Counted from the stretch's first letter, positions 49,143 to 58,166 are shown. The stretch is 58,327 bases of DNA from Terriglobia bacterium (GCA_021323595.1 JAJPKR010000003.1:1-58327), one strand, 5' to 3'. Translations and numbers: made by a program. The notes: a model not told the origin generated them from the sequence alone.

Positions 49143-51560
49143 ATGCGTTTCCTGGCAGTCCCGTTCCTATTTTTCGCCCTCGTTCCCCTGTCGGTAGCGC
49201 AGGTTGCCGGCGCGTGCCCGGGCGGACGGGTGATCAGCGGCTTTCAATTGACGGTCGAGACGCCCGCGGGCGGCCCGGCGCTGCCGCTGACCGAAGTCAA
49301 CGACCTGCAAGCGGGCGACACGCTCTACTACGTTCCCTACCGCCTGCCGGTTCGCTGGCGCAATCCGGCGCACGTCGCGATGCTGATCGTGCCCCAGGCG
49401 GAAGACGGCGACGGCGAGCTCCGCGTCTTCACGCAGCCGGCGAAGCGCGCCGCCGCCTGGACGCTGACCCAGACTCCGGCCGCGGTCGCGTTTCTGTTCG
49501 GGCCGCATGGGTTCAACGCCAACAAGACCCGTTCGCTGCTCGCCGCCCATCCCGAACTCATCGCCCGCTTCACCAGCTATGCGGCGCAAGCCGCGCGGGT
49601 TGAGGCGCTGGTGCGCTTGCTCGCGGCTTACGAGCAATCGCCGCCGGGCAGCGTCGATCTGAACGCGGAACTCAAGCAGTACTCCACCGTTTACGGCGTG
49701 GATCTGCCGAGCGTGAACCCGGCGCTCTCCCCCGCGCAAGAGGCGGCGGCGCTGCTCGCCGCCGTCGCGCCGCCGACGGCGGAAAACGGCCCTTCGCCCC
49801 ACGCCGCCTTGGCCGCCGGCTCGACCAGCACCGCCGCCGCTCTGGCCAGCCTCTACTTCGGCCCCGAGATGGGCATCGCCAACACGACGCTGCCGCTGTT
49901 CCGGGCGCTGCACAACAGCCTGTTTCCGGGCACGGAGTTTCAGGGCGCCTTTGCCGATCCGGCCGCCGGCGGCACGCTGCTGTGCACGGCGGCGACGGCG
50001 GCGTCGCGCAAGCATCCGGTCTTCATCTGGATGGACACCATCCCCGGCGGCGCGCCGCCCGCGGTGCGCCTGGCGCAGGGCGATTCGGCGACGCTGCCGG
50101 CGCGATGGAAATCCAAGGTTGCCGTCACGTGCGCCAGCGTCGGGCAATTGCGCGCGTTGCGGCGCGCGCGCGATTGGGAGTTAGTCGGGCCCACGCGCGC
50201 GGCCGTGCCGGTGCGGCTCGCCGTCGGCGAGCTGGACGACACGCTCACGCTCGATCTGCGCCAGGCGAAGCTCGTTCCCGGCGATTACCGCCTCACCGCG
50301 CGCTGGGACTGGACGCCGATCACCGTCTCCGGCACGTTCCGCGTCGCCGCCATACCCGACCTGGCCGCCGCCCGGATCGCGCCGGCGGCGGCCGCGGCGC
50401 TGGTCACGAAGAGCGGGACGGTCGCGGTGCCGCTGACCGGCGGCGATTTTTCCTTCGTGGAGAAAGTCGAGCTCGCGCCCCAGGCGGGCGGCGGCGCGCC
50501 GCAAGCGGTCGCCTTCCAGCGCGCCGGCGGCCGATTCACGGTCGCGCTCGACACCGACGCCTTGGCGCCCGGCAACTACGATCTGCGCTTGATCCAGGTC
50601 AACGGCGCCGCGCGCAGCGTGCCGCTCGCGATCCGCGCGCCCAATCCCAGCCTCGAGGACCTGCCGCTGCGCGTCAACGCGGGCGCCGCCGCGGCGCCGG
50701 TGATCTTGCGCGGGCGTTATCTCGAGCGGCTCGGGCGGATCACCAGCCCGAACGCCACCTGGGCGCTCGCGCCCGTCGCCCCGGCCGCTCACGATCTCAC
50801 CGAGCGGGCGGCGACCGTATCCCTGACCGCCGGCGCCCGCCCCGGCGACGACCTCGCCGCCAGCCTGTTCGTGGCGGGCCTGCCCACGCCCATCCTGGTG
50901 CCGGACGCGCTGCGCGTGCTGGGACCGCAGCCGGCGATCACCAGCATCCGGCGCTCGCTCGAGACCGATGCCACGGTGGCGCCGCGGCCCGACGAATTGC
51001 CGCGCGACGCCACCGCCAACTTCACCTTCCTCTTGGCGAACGGCTCCGCCGATCCGGCGATCCGGCTGCGCTGCGCGCAGGCGGGGGCGGGCGGGCCGCC
51101 GATCACGCTGCGCGCCGGCGAGCCGGCCGCGGCCGGCGAGCTGGATGCCGGCGGCGACGGCCTCTTCTATTTATCCATCGCGCCCGGCCGCATCGCCGCG
51201 CCCGGCTGCGAATTGCAGATGATCGCGACCGATCCCGAGGGCGGCGATTCCGCCCCGTATGATCTCGGCCGCATCGTCGAACTGCCGCGCATCACGCGCT
51301 TCACGCTCACCAACCGCAGCGTCGGCCCCAATCTCTACGCCGGCGAACTCACCGGCCAGGACCTGCAACTGATCGCCAAGACCGGATGGTCCGCCGACGC
51401 GGGCGTGCCGGTCACCAGCATTCCGCTGCGGCATGGGGGAACGCCGCCGGTCGAGACGCTGGAGATCGCCATGCCCTGGCCGCCGCCGGCGCCGCATGCG
51501 CCCCTCTATATCTGGCTGCGCGGCGAGCGCCAGGGCCGCAAGACCACCGTCGCGCCCTAG
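49143..51560 (+). CDS. Large exported protein of unknown function
   Basis: 805 residues. A signal peptide (RFLAVPFLFFALVPLSVAQ, cleavage near AQVAGA) directs export. The rest is Ala/Gly/Pro-rich beta-type sequence. Residues 1-330 contain a helical segment (FTSYAAQAARVEALVRLLAAYE). Residues 330-800 look like several Ig-like or domain-of-unknown-function modules (VRLAVGELDDTLTLDLRQAKLVPGDYRLTARWDW, then PGNYDLRLIQVNG). I do not recognise a named family. An 80-bp copy of its coding sequence lies upstream at 48425-48505. Confidence 0.75.
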   Translation: MRFLAVPFLFFALVPLSVAQVAGACPGGRVISGFQLTVETPAGGPALPLTEVNDLQAGDTLYYVPYRLPVRWRNPAHVAMLIVPQAEDGDGELRVFTQPAKRAAAWTLTQTPAAVAFLFGPHGFNANKTRSLLAAHPELIARFTSYAAQAARVEALVRLLAAYEQSPPGSVDLNAELKQYSTVYGVDLPSVNPALSPAQEAAALLAAVAPPTAENGPSPHAALAAGSTSTAAALASLYFGPEMGIANTTLPLFRALHNSLFPGTEFQGAFADPAAGGTLLCTAATAASRKHPVFIWMDTIPGGAPPAVRLAQGDSATLPARWKSKVAVTCASVGQLRALRRARDWELVGPTRAAVPVRLAVGELDDTLTLDLRQAKLVPGDYRLTARWDWTPITVSGTFRVAAIPDLAAARIAPAAAAALVTKSGTVAVPLTGGDFSFVEKVELAPQAGGGAPQAVAFQRAGGRFTVALDTDALAPGNYDLRLIQVNGAARSVPLAIRAPNPSLEDLPLRVNAGAAAAPVILRGRYLERLGRITSPNATWALAPVAPAAHDLTERAATVSLTAGARPGDDLAASLFVAGLPTPILVPDALRVLGPQPAITSIRRSLETDATVAPRPDELPRDATANFTFLLANGSADPAIRLRCAQAGAGGPPITLRAGEPAAAGELDAGGDGLFYLSIAPGRIAAPGCELQMIATDPEGGDSAPYDLGRIVELPRITRFTLTNRSVGPNLYAGELTGQDLQLIAKTGWSADAGVPVTSIPLRHGGTPPVETLEIAMPWPPPAPHAPLYIWLRGERQGRKTTVAP
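50766..50845 (+). repeat. Coding segment duplicated at 48425-48505
   Basis: In-frame source copy of the orphan fragment upstream. It encodes part of an Ig-like module of the 805-residue protein. Confidence 0.55.
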
Positions 51561-51707
51561 GCCCGCCCGCCGCGCGCTCCGCGCCGAACCGCCGCGCGCT
51601 TCCCCGGTTCGGCCGGCGCGGCCCGGCGCCCGCCGCCATCGCCGGGGCGAGCCCCGCGCGGCGTGGGGTGAAGATGAAGCTTTCCGGCGCGGGCCGGCGC
51701 GCCGCTC

Positions 51708-52091
51708 TTATTTGACCGAGAACGCCAGCGTCTTGAGCACCGTGCCGCCGGACGCGGTGACGCTCACTTGCCAATCCCCGGCCGCGTCCACGGTCTTGTA
51801 CGCCCAGGTGTGCCAGGGACTGCCCTTGACGTCGAGCTGCGTCTGAAAGCTGGCGTGGCGCGGCGACGTCCAAGTCACCGTCACGGGATCGGAGGGTCCG
51901 CCGGTGAGTTCCAGCCAGAGATAGACGCGGCTGCCGGCGGCAAAGGAAGTGTTCTCGCCCGACAGCTGCCGGTTCTGCACTGCCGTCCCTAGTTTCGCCT
52001 GAGTCACCGCGGGCGGCCCTGCGGCCAAGGCCGCCATCGCCAATAAGAGGACCCCTATCGGGGCCATAACTAGCAGTTTTCCGCTCCGCAT
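51708..52091 (-). CDS. Exported DUF2914-like protein
   Basis: 127 residues. A signal peptide (KLLVMAPIGVLLLAMAALAAG) is followed by a single domain with the DUF2914 pattern: SFAAGSRVYLWLELTGGPSDPVTVTW, then SPWHTWAYKTVDAAGDWQVSVTASGGTVLKTLAFSV. DUF2914 domains are periplasmic and of unknown function. It is convergent with the large exported protein at 49143. Confidence 0.78.
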   Translation of the reverse strand: MRSGKLLVMAPIGVLLLAMAALAAGPPAVTQAKLGTAVQNRQLSGENTSFAAGSRVYLWLELTGGPSDPVTVTWTSPRHASFQTQLDVKGSPWHTWAYKTVDAAGDWQVSVTASGGTVLKTLAFSVK

Positions 52092-52220
52092 GCGCGCATC
52101 ATAGGCCGCGCGGGGACGCGTGTCAAACGCCGGCCGCGCCGGGCGCCCGCGCCGCCGGGCCAGGCCGCCGACCCGGGCCGCGGAGCTCCGATCCCGCGCG
52201 GCCAGCGATGGCTCGCCGCT

Positions 52221-52257
52221 CGCGCCTTGGGGACCCCGATTCCCATCCCAAGGCGCG
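52221..52257. repeat. Intergenic inverted repeat
   Basis: CGCGCCTTGGG (52221-52231) and CCCAAGGCGCG (52247-52257) form a perfect 11-bp stem with a 15-base loop. No T-tract, and part of the right arm recurs near 47184, so it is more like a dispersed palindromic repeat than a terminator. Confidence 0.5.
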
Positions 52258-52347
52258 CCGCTGCGCCGTGGGGACCCCGGCCCGCCCCGCTCCGGCGTGG
52301 TTAACTGGCAGGGACCCGCCCTGCGGAATCTTGCGGGGTCTTCTATT

Positions 52348-52396
52348 GGCGCTTCGCTGCGCTGCGCATTGTCTTGGCGCTCCGCTGCGCTGCGCG
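52348..52396. repeat. Dispersed GC-rich repeat, two direct copies
   Basis: Two 21-base copies (52348-52368 and 52376-52396), 28 bp apart start to start, each preceded by TT. The second is identical to the copy at 47187-47207. They sit just after the 3' end of the asparaginase-family gene. Confidence 0.55.
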
Positions 52397-52409
52397 GTTA
52401 CACGACTCA

Positions 52410-53555
52410 TTACGACTCGCGCCGCATGAGATAGGCCATGTTTTCCAGACGATTCACCCCGTCATGCACGGCGAACTGGCGCGGCTGCGTCTCCCCCGCC
52501 GGCCGGTCCCACAGGGTGGCGGCGGCATAGGCGCCATCCACGCGCAGCGCGTAGAAGGAGAGGTCGAAGAGCTTGAGCCGGTCGGGAAAGGCGCGGAAGT
52601 TGTGCACCACGCGCTGCAACACCTCCAGCACCGCCTCCCGCGGATGCTTGCCCTGGCGCATCAACTCCACCACGGTATGCCCGCCGGCGACGCGAATATT
52701 CTCTTCGCCGCGTCCGGTCGAGCCCCCCGCCCCCACTTCCCCATCCACGAACAGCCCGGCGCCGATGAGCGGCGAGTCGCCGACGCGCCCGGGAATCTTG
52801 AAGGCGATGCCGCTGGTCGAGGTCACGCCGGAGATCTCGCCCCGCGCGTTCACGCCCAGGCAGGTGATCGTGCCCGTGGGCGGATTGAGGATGCGGTTGA
52901 TGGCGCGCTCGCGCTCGGCTTCGGGAATGCGCAGCCGCCGCGCCCGCGCCTCCAGCTTCTTGCGAAACTCCGGCGAGTCCAGCCCCGGCCCCCAGCTATC
53001 CTTCAGGCTGCGCGTCTCCCGCCACAGCAGCCACACGCGCCGGGCGTGGTCGGTGAGCAAGTCCACCTGGGGAAAGCCGTAGTCCTTGGCGAACTGCGTC
53101 GCGCCCGCGCCCACGAAAAAAATCTCATCGGTGTGATCCATCACCGCCTTGGCCACCAGCGACGGATTCTTGCAGTTCTCGAGCGCGCCCACCGCGCCGC
53201 AGCGGTTGCTCGGCCCGTGCATGACGCAGGCGTCGAGCTGCACGACGCCCTGTTCGTTGGGCAGCCCGCCGTAGCCGACGGTGTCGTCGGTGGGATCGTC
53301 TTCGGTGCGGTTCACGCCGGCGATGACGGCGTCGAGCGTGTCGTCGCCGGCCGCCAGGCGCTCGTAGGCGGTCTGCGTCGCGCCGGTGCGGAAGCCGTTG
53401 CCGCTGGCCAGCACGACGGGCCGCTTGCCGCCGTTCGGCTGCGTCCGCCCGGCCGCCGCCGCGCCCGGCCGCGCCGCCTCCGCTCCCAATACCACCGTCG
53501 TGCCCACCCCAGCGGCCAAGCCGGCCGCGAACTCCCGCCGCGAAAGCTTGCTCAT
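52410..53555 (-). CDS. Tat-exported N4-(beta-N-acetylglucosaminyl)-L-asparaginase family protein
   Basis: 381 residues from the ATG at 53555; the frame runs on to 53615 without a better start. A twin-arginine signal (SKLSRREFAAGLAAG) indicates folded export. The body is an Ntn-hydrolase of the glycosylasparaginase family (GNGFRTGATQTAYERLAAGDDTLDAVIAGVNRTEDDPTDDTVGYGGLPNEQGVVQLDA). Autoprocessing should occur before Thr229 in TGTITCLGVNARGEISGVTSTSG, making that Thr the nucleophile. It cleaves Asn-linked sugars or beta-aspartyl bonds; the natural substrate is unknown. Confidence 0.9.
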   Translation of the reverse strand: MSKLSRREFAAGLAAGVGTTVVLGAEAARPGAAAAGRTQPNGGKRPVVLASGNGFRTGATQTAYERLAAGDDTLDAVIAGVNRTEDDPTDDTVGYGGLPNEQGVVQLDACVMHGPSNRCGAVGALENCKNPSLVAKAVMDHTDEIFFVGAGATQFAKDYGFPQVDLLTDHARRVWLLWRETRSLKDSWGPGLDSPEFRKKLEARARRLRIPEAERERAINRILNPPTGTITCLGVNARGEISGVTSTSGIAFKIPGRVGDSPLIGAGLFVDGEVGAGGSTGRGEENIRVAGGHTVVELMRQGKHPREAVLEVLQRVVHNFRAFPDRLKLFDLSFYALRVDGAYAAATLWDRPAGETQPRQFAVHDGVNRLENMAYLMRRES

Positions 53556-53755
53556 AGCGCTCCTCGATGGTTTCCGAAGCGAGGAGCATACCAGGATTGC
53601 CCGCCCGGCCGCCATCCGCCCTCGCGCAGCGCGGTCGGGGAGCGGCGCCGCGCGGCTTGCGCGAGCATCGCCCGGGCCGGTCGTGAAAAAGCCCTTAACG
53701 GCCGCGGCGCGCGCCGCCGGAACGCGGCCGGCTCGCGGCCCCGATCCCGAGCCCG

Positions 53756-54358
53756 CTAATGCCGCGTCTGGCGTATGACGATCTCGGTCTGCCCGCCGCG
53801 GCTGCGGGTTTCGATGTTCAGTTCCAGGCCGGCATCCACCACCCCCAGCGTGTTGCCGCCCTGGTTGGTGATGCGCGCTTTCGCGTATTGCGTCCGGTAG
53901 AAGTCGAGCACCGCGGCCGCCGGATCGGGCGTGAGGAAACGCAGCACGTCAGCGTGAAAACTGCCGAAGTCCACGCGCTGGCTGCGCTCCGCCGTCGCGC
54001 CGGGATAGATGGCGACGCCCAACTCGCGCGCCGCTTGATCGGAGGGCTGGCCATCGCTGACCTTGCCCCACGGCAGGGTCACGACGTTGCCGTTGGCGGT
54101 GTGCTCCGTGCGCACGTGGCTGATGAAATAGGCGCCATAGCCGAGAATCACGATCACGCAGAGCACGATGACCACGCCGGCGCCGATGGCGATCGTAGCG
54201 CCCAATCCCAGGCCCTGCTTCGCCGCCGGCGGGACCGGCGCCGCCGGCATTTGCGGCCGCGCCGCCGCGCTTGCTTCGTTCACATTGCGCGATCCGCATT
54301 GCGCGCAGAAGGCCGCGCTCGCGCCGATCTCCGCTCCGCACTTATTGCAAAACGGCAT
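53756..54358 (-). CDS. Zinc-ribbon membrane protein
   Basis: 200 residues from the ATG at 54358; the open frame beyond it is not coding in character. A zinc ribbon (CNKCGAEIGASAAFCAQCGS, 4-23) is followed by a Pro/Ala linker, one membrane helix (ATIAIGAGVVIVLCVIVILGYGAYFI, about 55-80) and an extracytoplasmic domain containing VAIYPGATAERSQRV and VLDFYRTQYAKARI. Similar proteins occur in Acidobacteriota but their function is unknown to me. Confidence 0.8.
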   Translation of the reverse strand: MPFCNKCGAEIGASAAFCAQCGSRNVNEASAAARPQMPAAPVPPAAKQGLGLGATIAIGAGVVIVLCVIVILGYGAYFISHVRTEHTANGNVVTLPWGKVSDGQPSDQAARELGVAIYPGATAERSQRVDFGSFHADVLRFLTPDPAAAVLDFYRTQYAKARITNQGGNTLGVVDAGLELNIETRSRGGQTEIVIRQTRH

Positions 54359-54650
54359 GCCCCGTTGCCTCCCGGCCACTATAGCATCGCCCGCCCCGCG
54401 CTTCGCTCCCGCCGTTATCCGCCGGCCTGTGCGCTCCTCCTCGGCGGGCGTCCGGCCATTCGCCCGGGAGCGGCGGACATCCGGCGCGCCGGCGCGAGCC
54501 GCTTTCCGTCGGACCGCGAATGTGCAAAACGCCGCACACGAACACCACATTCCTGATTCCTGCGCGGGGCTGCCGGTCCGGAGGCGAAGAAACAAAATAA
54601 AGATCGCGCCAGCGACGGAATTGCCGGGTAAGATTGGTTCGGCACCAACC

Positions 54651-55334
54651 ATGTCCCCCCGATGGCTTTGCGTGTGCGTGCTGGTGGTTGCGTCGGCGCT
54701 GGCCGTTTTCGCCGACGGCATCCCGGCCACTTCGACCCCGCCCGATCCCCGCATCAGCGTAGGCGGCGGCTCGGATGCGGTGCCGATCACCAGCCTGAAT
54801 TTCACCTTCTTCAGCGAGAACGGCCTGAGCGGCTCGTTCTACACGCCCGGCAGCCCGCAGGACTGCGAACTCGGCGTGCCCGTCGACAGCACCAACGTGC
54901 CCGGCTGCAGCTTCGAGAACATGACCGGTCAGATCCTCAACACGCTGACGGTGCAGATTCCCACGGACATGCAATTCGACGTCTTCGACTGTACGCCCAG
55001 CTCGTTCGTCACCTTGCCGATTCTCGGCACCGTCCCCATTCCCGGCTTCCATAGCTGCAGCGAGCAGAACAACGCCCAGGGCGGAGTCACCGCGATCGTT
55101 TTCAGCAGCAATTACGACAACGATCAGGATCTCGACGACATCGGCCTGCTTCCCGGCCAGTTCTTCCAGATCAGCCTCGCCGGCGGCACCGGCAGCGACG
55201 CCGGCGGCTGGGATATGAACACGCCGCTCTCGGTGGCGTTCAACGCTCCCGAGCCTGCGAGCCTCGCGCTGCTGGCGCTCGGGCTGTTGCTGGCCGGCGG
55301 CCTGGCCGCCTGGCGCCGCCGCCGCGCCTTGTAG
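54651..55334 (+). CDS. PEP-CTERM sorting-domain exported protein
   Basis: 227 residues from ATG 54651, preceded by a TTGGT/ACCAA hairpin. A signal peptide (WLCVCVLVVASALAVFA) starts the protein. The body is Ser/Thr/Gly-rich and contains four or more Cys. The C-terminus is a clear PEP-CTERM signal: NAPEPASLALLALGLLLAGG, then WRRRRAL. Such proteins are processed by an exosortase and often end in the extracellular matrix. No exosortase gene is in the window. Confidence 0.88.
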   Translation: MSPRWLCVCVLVVASALAVFADGIPATSTPPDPRISVGGGSDAVPITSLNFTFFSENGLSGSFYTPGSPQDCELGVPVDSTNVPGCSFENMTGQILNTLTVQIPTDMQFDVFDCTPSSFVTLPILGTVPIPGFHSCSEQNNAQGGVTAIVFSSNYDNDQDLDDIGLLPGQFFQISLAGGTGSDAGGWDMNTPLSVAFNAPEPASLALLALGLLLAGGLAAWRRRRAL

Positions 55335-56522
55335 CTAGTCCTTCGCGCCCACGAGCGCGGCGAAGTCCGCGCGCTTTTGCAAAGCGGCCAGCTCCGGATC
55401 CTGCCGCACGGTGGTCGCCGAATAGCCGTGCGCGACGGCCTGGCGCAGCATGGCCATCGCCGCATCGGGGCGATGGCCGAGCGCATCCACGACCGCCTGG
55501 CTGTACATCAGCGCCACGTCGTCGGGCGCGATCGCGCGCGCCCGCCGCGCGAACTGCGCCGCCTCGGCGTCGTTGCCTTCCTTGGCGTAATACATCGCCA
55601 GGTCGCCCATGGTGTCCGCGTCGCGGGGATTGACCTGCAGCTCCTGAAACGCCAGCGCGATGGCGCGGTCATAGCGCTCCTTGGCCGCCGCGGTCTGGCC
55701 CGACCAGCGCAGCGCATCGGCTAAATTCCCCAGGTCGGTTTCCGCATGGGGCCGCATCTCCACCGCTTTCTGGAAGTAGGGCACCGACTGCGCGTACTGG
55801 TGCAGGTAAAAATAGGCGACGCCCAGATTCGAGTAGCCGTCGGCGGTGGGACTCAGCGCCACCGCGCGCTGCAGCGGCGCCAGGCTGGCCTGGTACTTCC
55901 CTTGCGCCAGCAAGACCGCGCCGGTATTCAAGTAGCCGAGCTGATTGTCGGGCGCCAACTGCGTCACGCGCCGGTAATGGGCCAAGGCGCGCGCATAATC
56001 TCCGAGCTGAAACTCCGAGTTGCCCAGCACCAGCGCATTCAGCCAGTAATAAGGATTGAGCTGCACCGCCTTCTCGTAGGCGGCGTGCGCCGGCGCCGGC
56101 TTGCCGGCCGCCAGGTACGCCGCGCCCAGCGAGCGGTAGGCCTGGTCGGAGTTGGGCGCCAGCTGCGCCGCCTGGCGCAACTCGGCGATGGCGGCATCGG
56201 TGTTGCCGGTCGCGCGCAGGACGCGGCCGCGTGCCAGCAGCACCTCCGCCTGCCGCGGATCGAGCTGCGCCGCCTGATCGGCGGCGGCGCGCGCCTTGGC
56301 CGCCCAGAACGCGTCGCGGGTGATGTCGTATTGCACCAGGCTGGCGTCGGCGATGCCGGCATAGGCCAGCCCGAAGCGCGGATCGCGGCTGAGCGCCTGC
56401 GTGAACAGATCGATCGCCGCCTGCGCGCCGGCGCGGCTGCGCTGCGCCGCCAGCGCCTGCCGCCCGCGCAGATACAGGTCATAGGCTTGCAGGTTCTCGG
56501 TGGGATGCGCCACCGCCTGCAC
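55335..56522 (-). CDS. TPR half of a split Ser/Thr kinase gene
   Basis: 395 residues counted from GTG 56522, but the same reading frame is open right up to the TGA at 56628-56630. About nine TPR repeats (for example AIAELRQAAQLAPNSDQAYRSLGAAYLAAGKPAPAHAAYEKAV and YSNLGVAYFYLHQYAQSVPYFQKAVEM) end at VGAKD. In intact relatives this TPR array is the periplasmic tail of a kinase, so this is probably the lost C-terminal half of the gene at 56628-58166. No ribosome site is evident at the GTG. Confidence 0.75.
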   Translation of the reverse strand: MQAVAHPTENLQAYDLYLRGRQALAAQRSRAGAQAAIDLFTQALSRDPRFGLAYAGIADASLVQYDITRDAFWAAKARAAADQAAQLDPRQAEVLLARGRVLRATGNTDAAIAELRQAAQLAPNSDQAYRSLGAAYLAAGKPAPAHAAYEKAVQLNPYYWLNALVLGNSEFQLGDYARALAHYRRVTQLAPDNQLGYLNTGAVLLAQGKYQASLAPLQRAVALSPTADGYSNLGVAYFYLHQYAQSVPYFQKAVEMRPHAETDLGNLADALRWSGQTAAAKERYDRAIALAFQELQVNPRDADTMGDLAMYYAKEGNDAEAAQFARRARAIAPDDVALMYSQAVVDALGHRPDAAMAMLRQAVAHGYSATTVRQDPELAALQKRADFAALVGAKD

Positions 56523-56627
56523 CTGCTCGGCCGGCGTCGGCTTCAGCGCCAGCGCCTGCGCCAGCCCGCCGTAGATCTCGTCCTCGAGGGTGAAGAGATC
56601 GCCGGCGGCGGCGTTGAACTCCCGTAC

Positions 56628-56630
56628 TCA
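56628..56630 (-). other. In-frame TGA splitting the kinase-TPR gene
   Basis: Codon 513 of an otherwise continuous 943-position frame (58166 to 55335). The context is GRV-TGA-VREFNAAAGDLFTLEDEI; in this family a Trp normally follows GRV, so TGG to TGA is the simplest change. Confidence 0.8.
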
Positions 56631-58166
56631 CACGCGCCCGCCGGTGACGGCGTTGTCGAGAGTCACGATCACGCGCAGGCGGCCGCCCGCCTCCGCCACC
56701 GTTCCCTGCACCACCAAATTCGCGCCCAGCGCCCGCGCCGCCGCCGGCCAATCCCGCGGGCTCGCGGCCGGCGCCGGCGCATCGCGGCCGGCCAGATGCA
56801 CGTCGGGAATCTGGAACAGCCGCGCCGAGAGCGATTCGGCCATGCCCAGCGCCAGATAGTTCGCGTTCGCCGGCCCCAAGAAATGGAAGGGCAAGATGGC
56901 GACGAACTTGCCCCGCGCCAGCGGCGGCACCTCACCGCTCAGCCGAGCCGGCGTGGTTGCCGGCGCGGTTGCCGGCGCGCGGTGGCGCAGCGCCCACCAG
57001 CCGCCCCCCAGCGCCGCCGCCAGCGCGCAGGCGCCGGCGACGGCGAGCATCCCGCGGCGCCTCCGCGCCCGCAGCCGCCGCCGCGAAACGGGCGCGGCGG
57101 CAGTCTCGCCGCCGAGGTCCGCGAGCATCTCCCGCGCCGACTGGTAGCGGTCCTCGGGCCGCGCCTCCAGGCAGCGGTCGATCACGCGGCAGAGCGCCTC
57201 GGGCAGATCCGGGCACGCCTCGCGCGGATCGCGCGGCCGCGACTTTACCCGCTGGTACATCAACTGGAACGCCGTCTCACCGTGAAAGGGCGTGTCGCCG
57301 GTCGCCATCTCATAGAGGATGATGCCGATGGCGTAGAGATCGGCGCGCGCATCCGCCGTCCGCCCCTCGACCTGCTCCGGCGACATGTAGCGCGGCGTGC
57401 CCAGCACCGCCCCGGTCTGCGTCATCGCCGCCTGGCTCGCCGCCAGCGAGCGCGCCAGGCCGAAGTCGGTGATATAGAGGCTGCCCTGGCGGTCGAGCAG
57501 CAGATTCTGCGGCTTCAGGTCGCGATGCACTACGCCTTGCTCGTGCGCGGCCGCCAGCGCCTCGAGCATCTGCCGCGCCAGCCGCGCGCACTCCTCCGGC
57601 GGCAGCCGGCCTTCGCGCCGCAGCCGCCGGTGCAGGTCCTCGCCCTCGATGTAGGCCATGGAGATGAACTTCACCCCCTCGGCTTCCCCGAGATCGTGGA
57701 TGCGCAGGATGTTTTTTTGCGAGATGCGGCTGGCCAGCAGCAGCTCTTGCTTGAACCGCCGCATCATCTCTTCGTCGGCGGCCAGCGCAGGCTGGATGAT
57801 CTTCAGCGCCACCGTGCGGTCGAGTTCGCGGTCATAGGCGCGATAGACGCGTCCCATGCCGCCCTCGCCCAGCAGCGCCTCGATGCGATAGCGGGGGCCG
57901 AAGTCGGCGCCCGGCGCCAGGCCCGCGGCGCGCACGGCCGTCGTCGCCGCCGCCGCGCCCGCGGCCGACGCGCCGCCCGGCGGGGACGCGCCGCCCGGCG
58001 GGGACGCGCCGCCCGGCGGCGACGGCGCGTTCGGCGGCGCGGCGCCGCCCGCGTGCGGCGCCGGCAGCGTGGCGTTGTCGCCGCCGATGCCGACGGCCGA
58101 ACCGCAACGCGCGCACGACACCGCCGCTTCTTCTACGGCCTCGCCGCAATGCAAACAGTGGCGCAC
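56628..58166 (-). CDS. Zinc-ribbon Ser/Thr protein kinase with periplasmic FlgO-like domain, truncated
   Basis: 512 residues from GTG 58166. An N-terminal zinc ribbon (CLHC at 4-7, CARC at 18-21) is followed by a PPGGAS tandem repeat (50-67). The protein kinase domain spans about 92-355: glycine loop GEGGMGRVY, Lys122 (VALKII), HRDLKPQN at 214-221, DFG at 234-236 and GTPRYMSPEQVEG. A membrane helix (MLAVAGACALAAALGGGWWAL, about 370-390) leads to an extracytoplasmic FlgO-like domain (FVAILPFHFLGPANANYLALGMAESLSARLF). It ends at TGA 56628, directly before TPR sequence in the same frame. An IS481-like element lies 37 bp upstream of the start, so its native promoter may be lost. Confidence 0.85.
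   Translation of the reverse strand: MRHCLHCGEAVEEAAVSCARCGSAVGIGGDNATLPAPHAGGAAPPNAPSPPGGASPPGGASPPGGASAAGAAAATTAVRAAGLAPGADFGPRYRIEALLGEGGMGRVYRAYDRELDRTVALKIIQPALAADEEMMRRFKQELLLASRISQKNILRIHDLGEAEGVKFISMAYIEGEDLHRRLRREGRLPPEECARLARQMLEALAAAHEQGVVHRDLKPQNLLLDRQGSLYITDFGLARSLAASQAAMTQTGAVLGTPRYMSPEQVEGRTADARADLYAIGIILYEMATGDTPFHGETAFQLMYQRVKSRPRDPREACPDLPEALCRVIDRCLEARPEDRYQSAREMLADLGGETAAAPVSRRRLRARRRRGMLAVAGACALAAALGGGWWALRHRAPATAPATTPARLSGEVPPLARGKFVAILPFHFLGPANANYLALGMAESLSARLFQIPDVHLAGRDAPAPAASPRDWPAAARALGANLVVQGTVAEAGGRLRVIVTLDNAVTGGRV
57967..58020 (-). repeat. Three tandem copies of an 18-bp coding repeat
   Basis: The unit GACGCGCCGCCCGGCGGG occurs at 57967, 57985 and 58003 (last base differs in the third copy). 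It encodes the PPGGAS repeats of the kinase linker. The near-perfect identity suggests recent slippage. Confidence 0.75.

Larger units (their letters stand above)
52092..52409. other. Intergenic region made of small repeats
   Basis: 318 bp between the DUF2914 gene and the asparaginase-family gene. It contains an 11-bp-stem hairpin (52221-52257) and two direct copies of a GC-rich word (52348-52368, 52376-52396) also present at 47187. No gene seen. Confidence 0.5.

Noticed and set aside
52221-52257. Hairpin as a terminator for the DUF2914 or asparaginase-family gene
   Set aside because: Both neighbours are on the minus strand: the DUF2914 gene (51708-52091) is transcribed away from the hairpin, which also lies well past the asparaginase-family stop at 52410. 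There is no T-tract, and the sequence is shared with other intergenic repeats.
57967-58020. Tandem 18-bp repeats as a possible CRISPR array
   Set aside because: The units are contiguous with no spacers and encode a Pro/Gly linker in the kinase.
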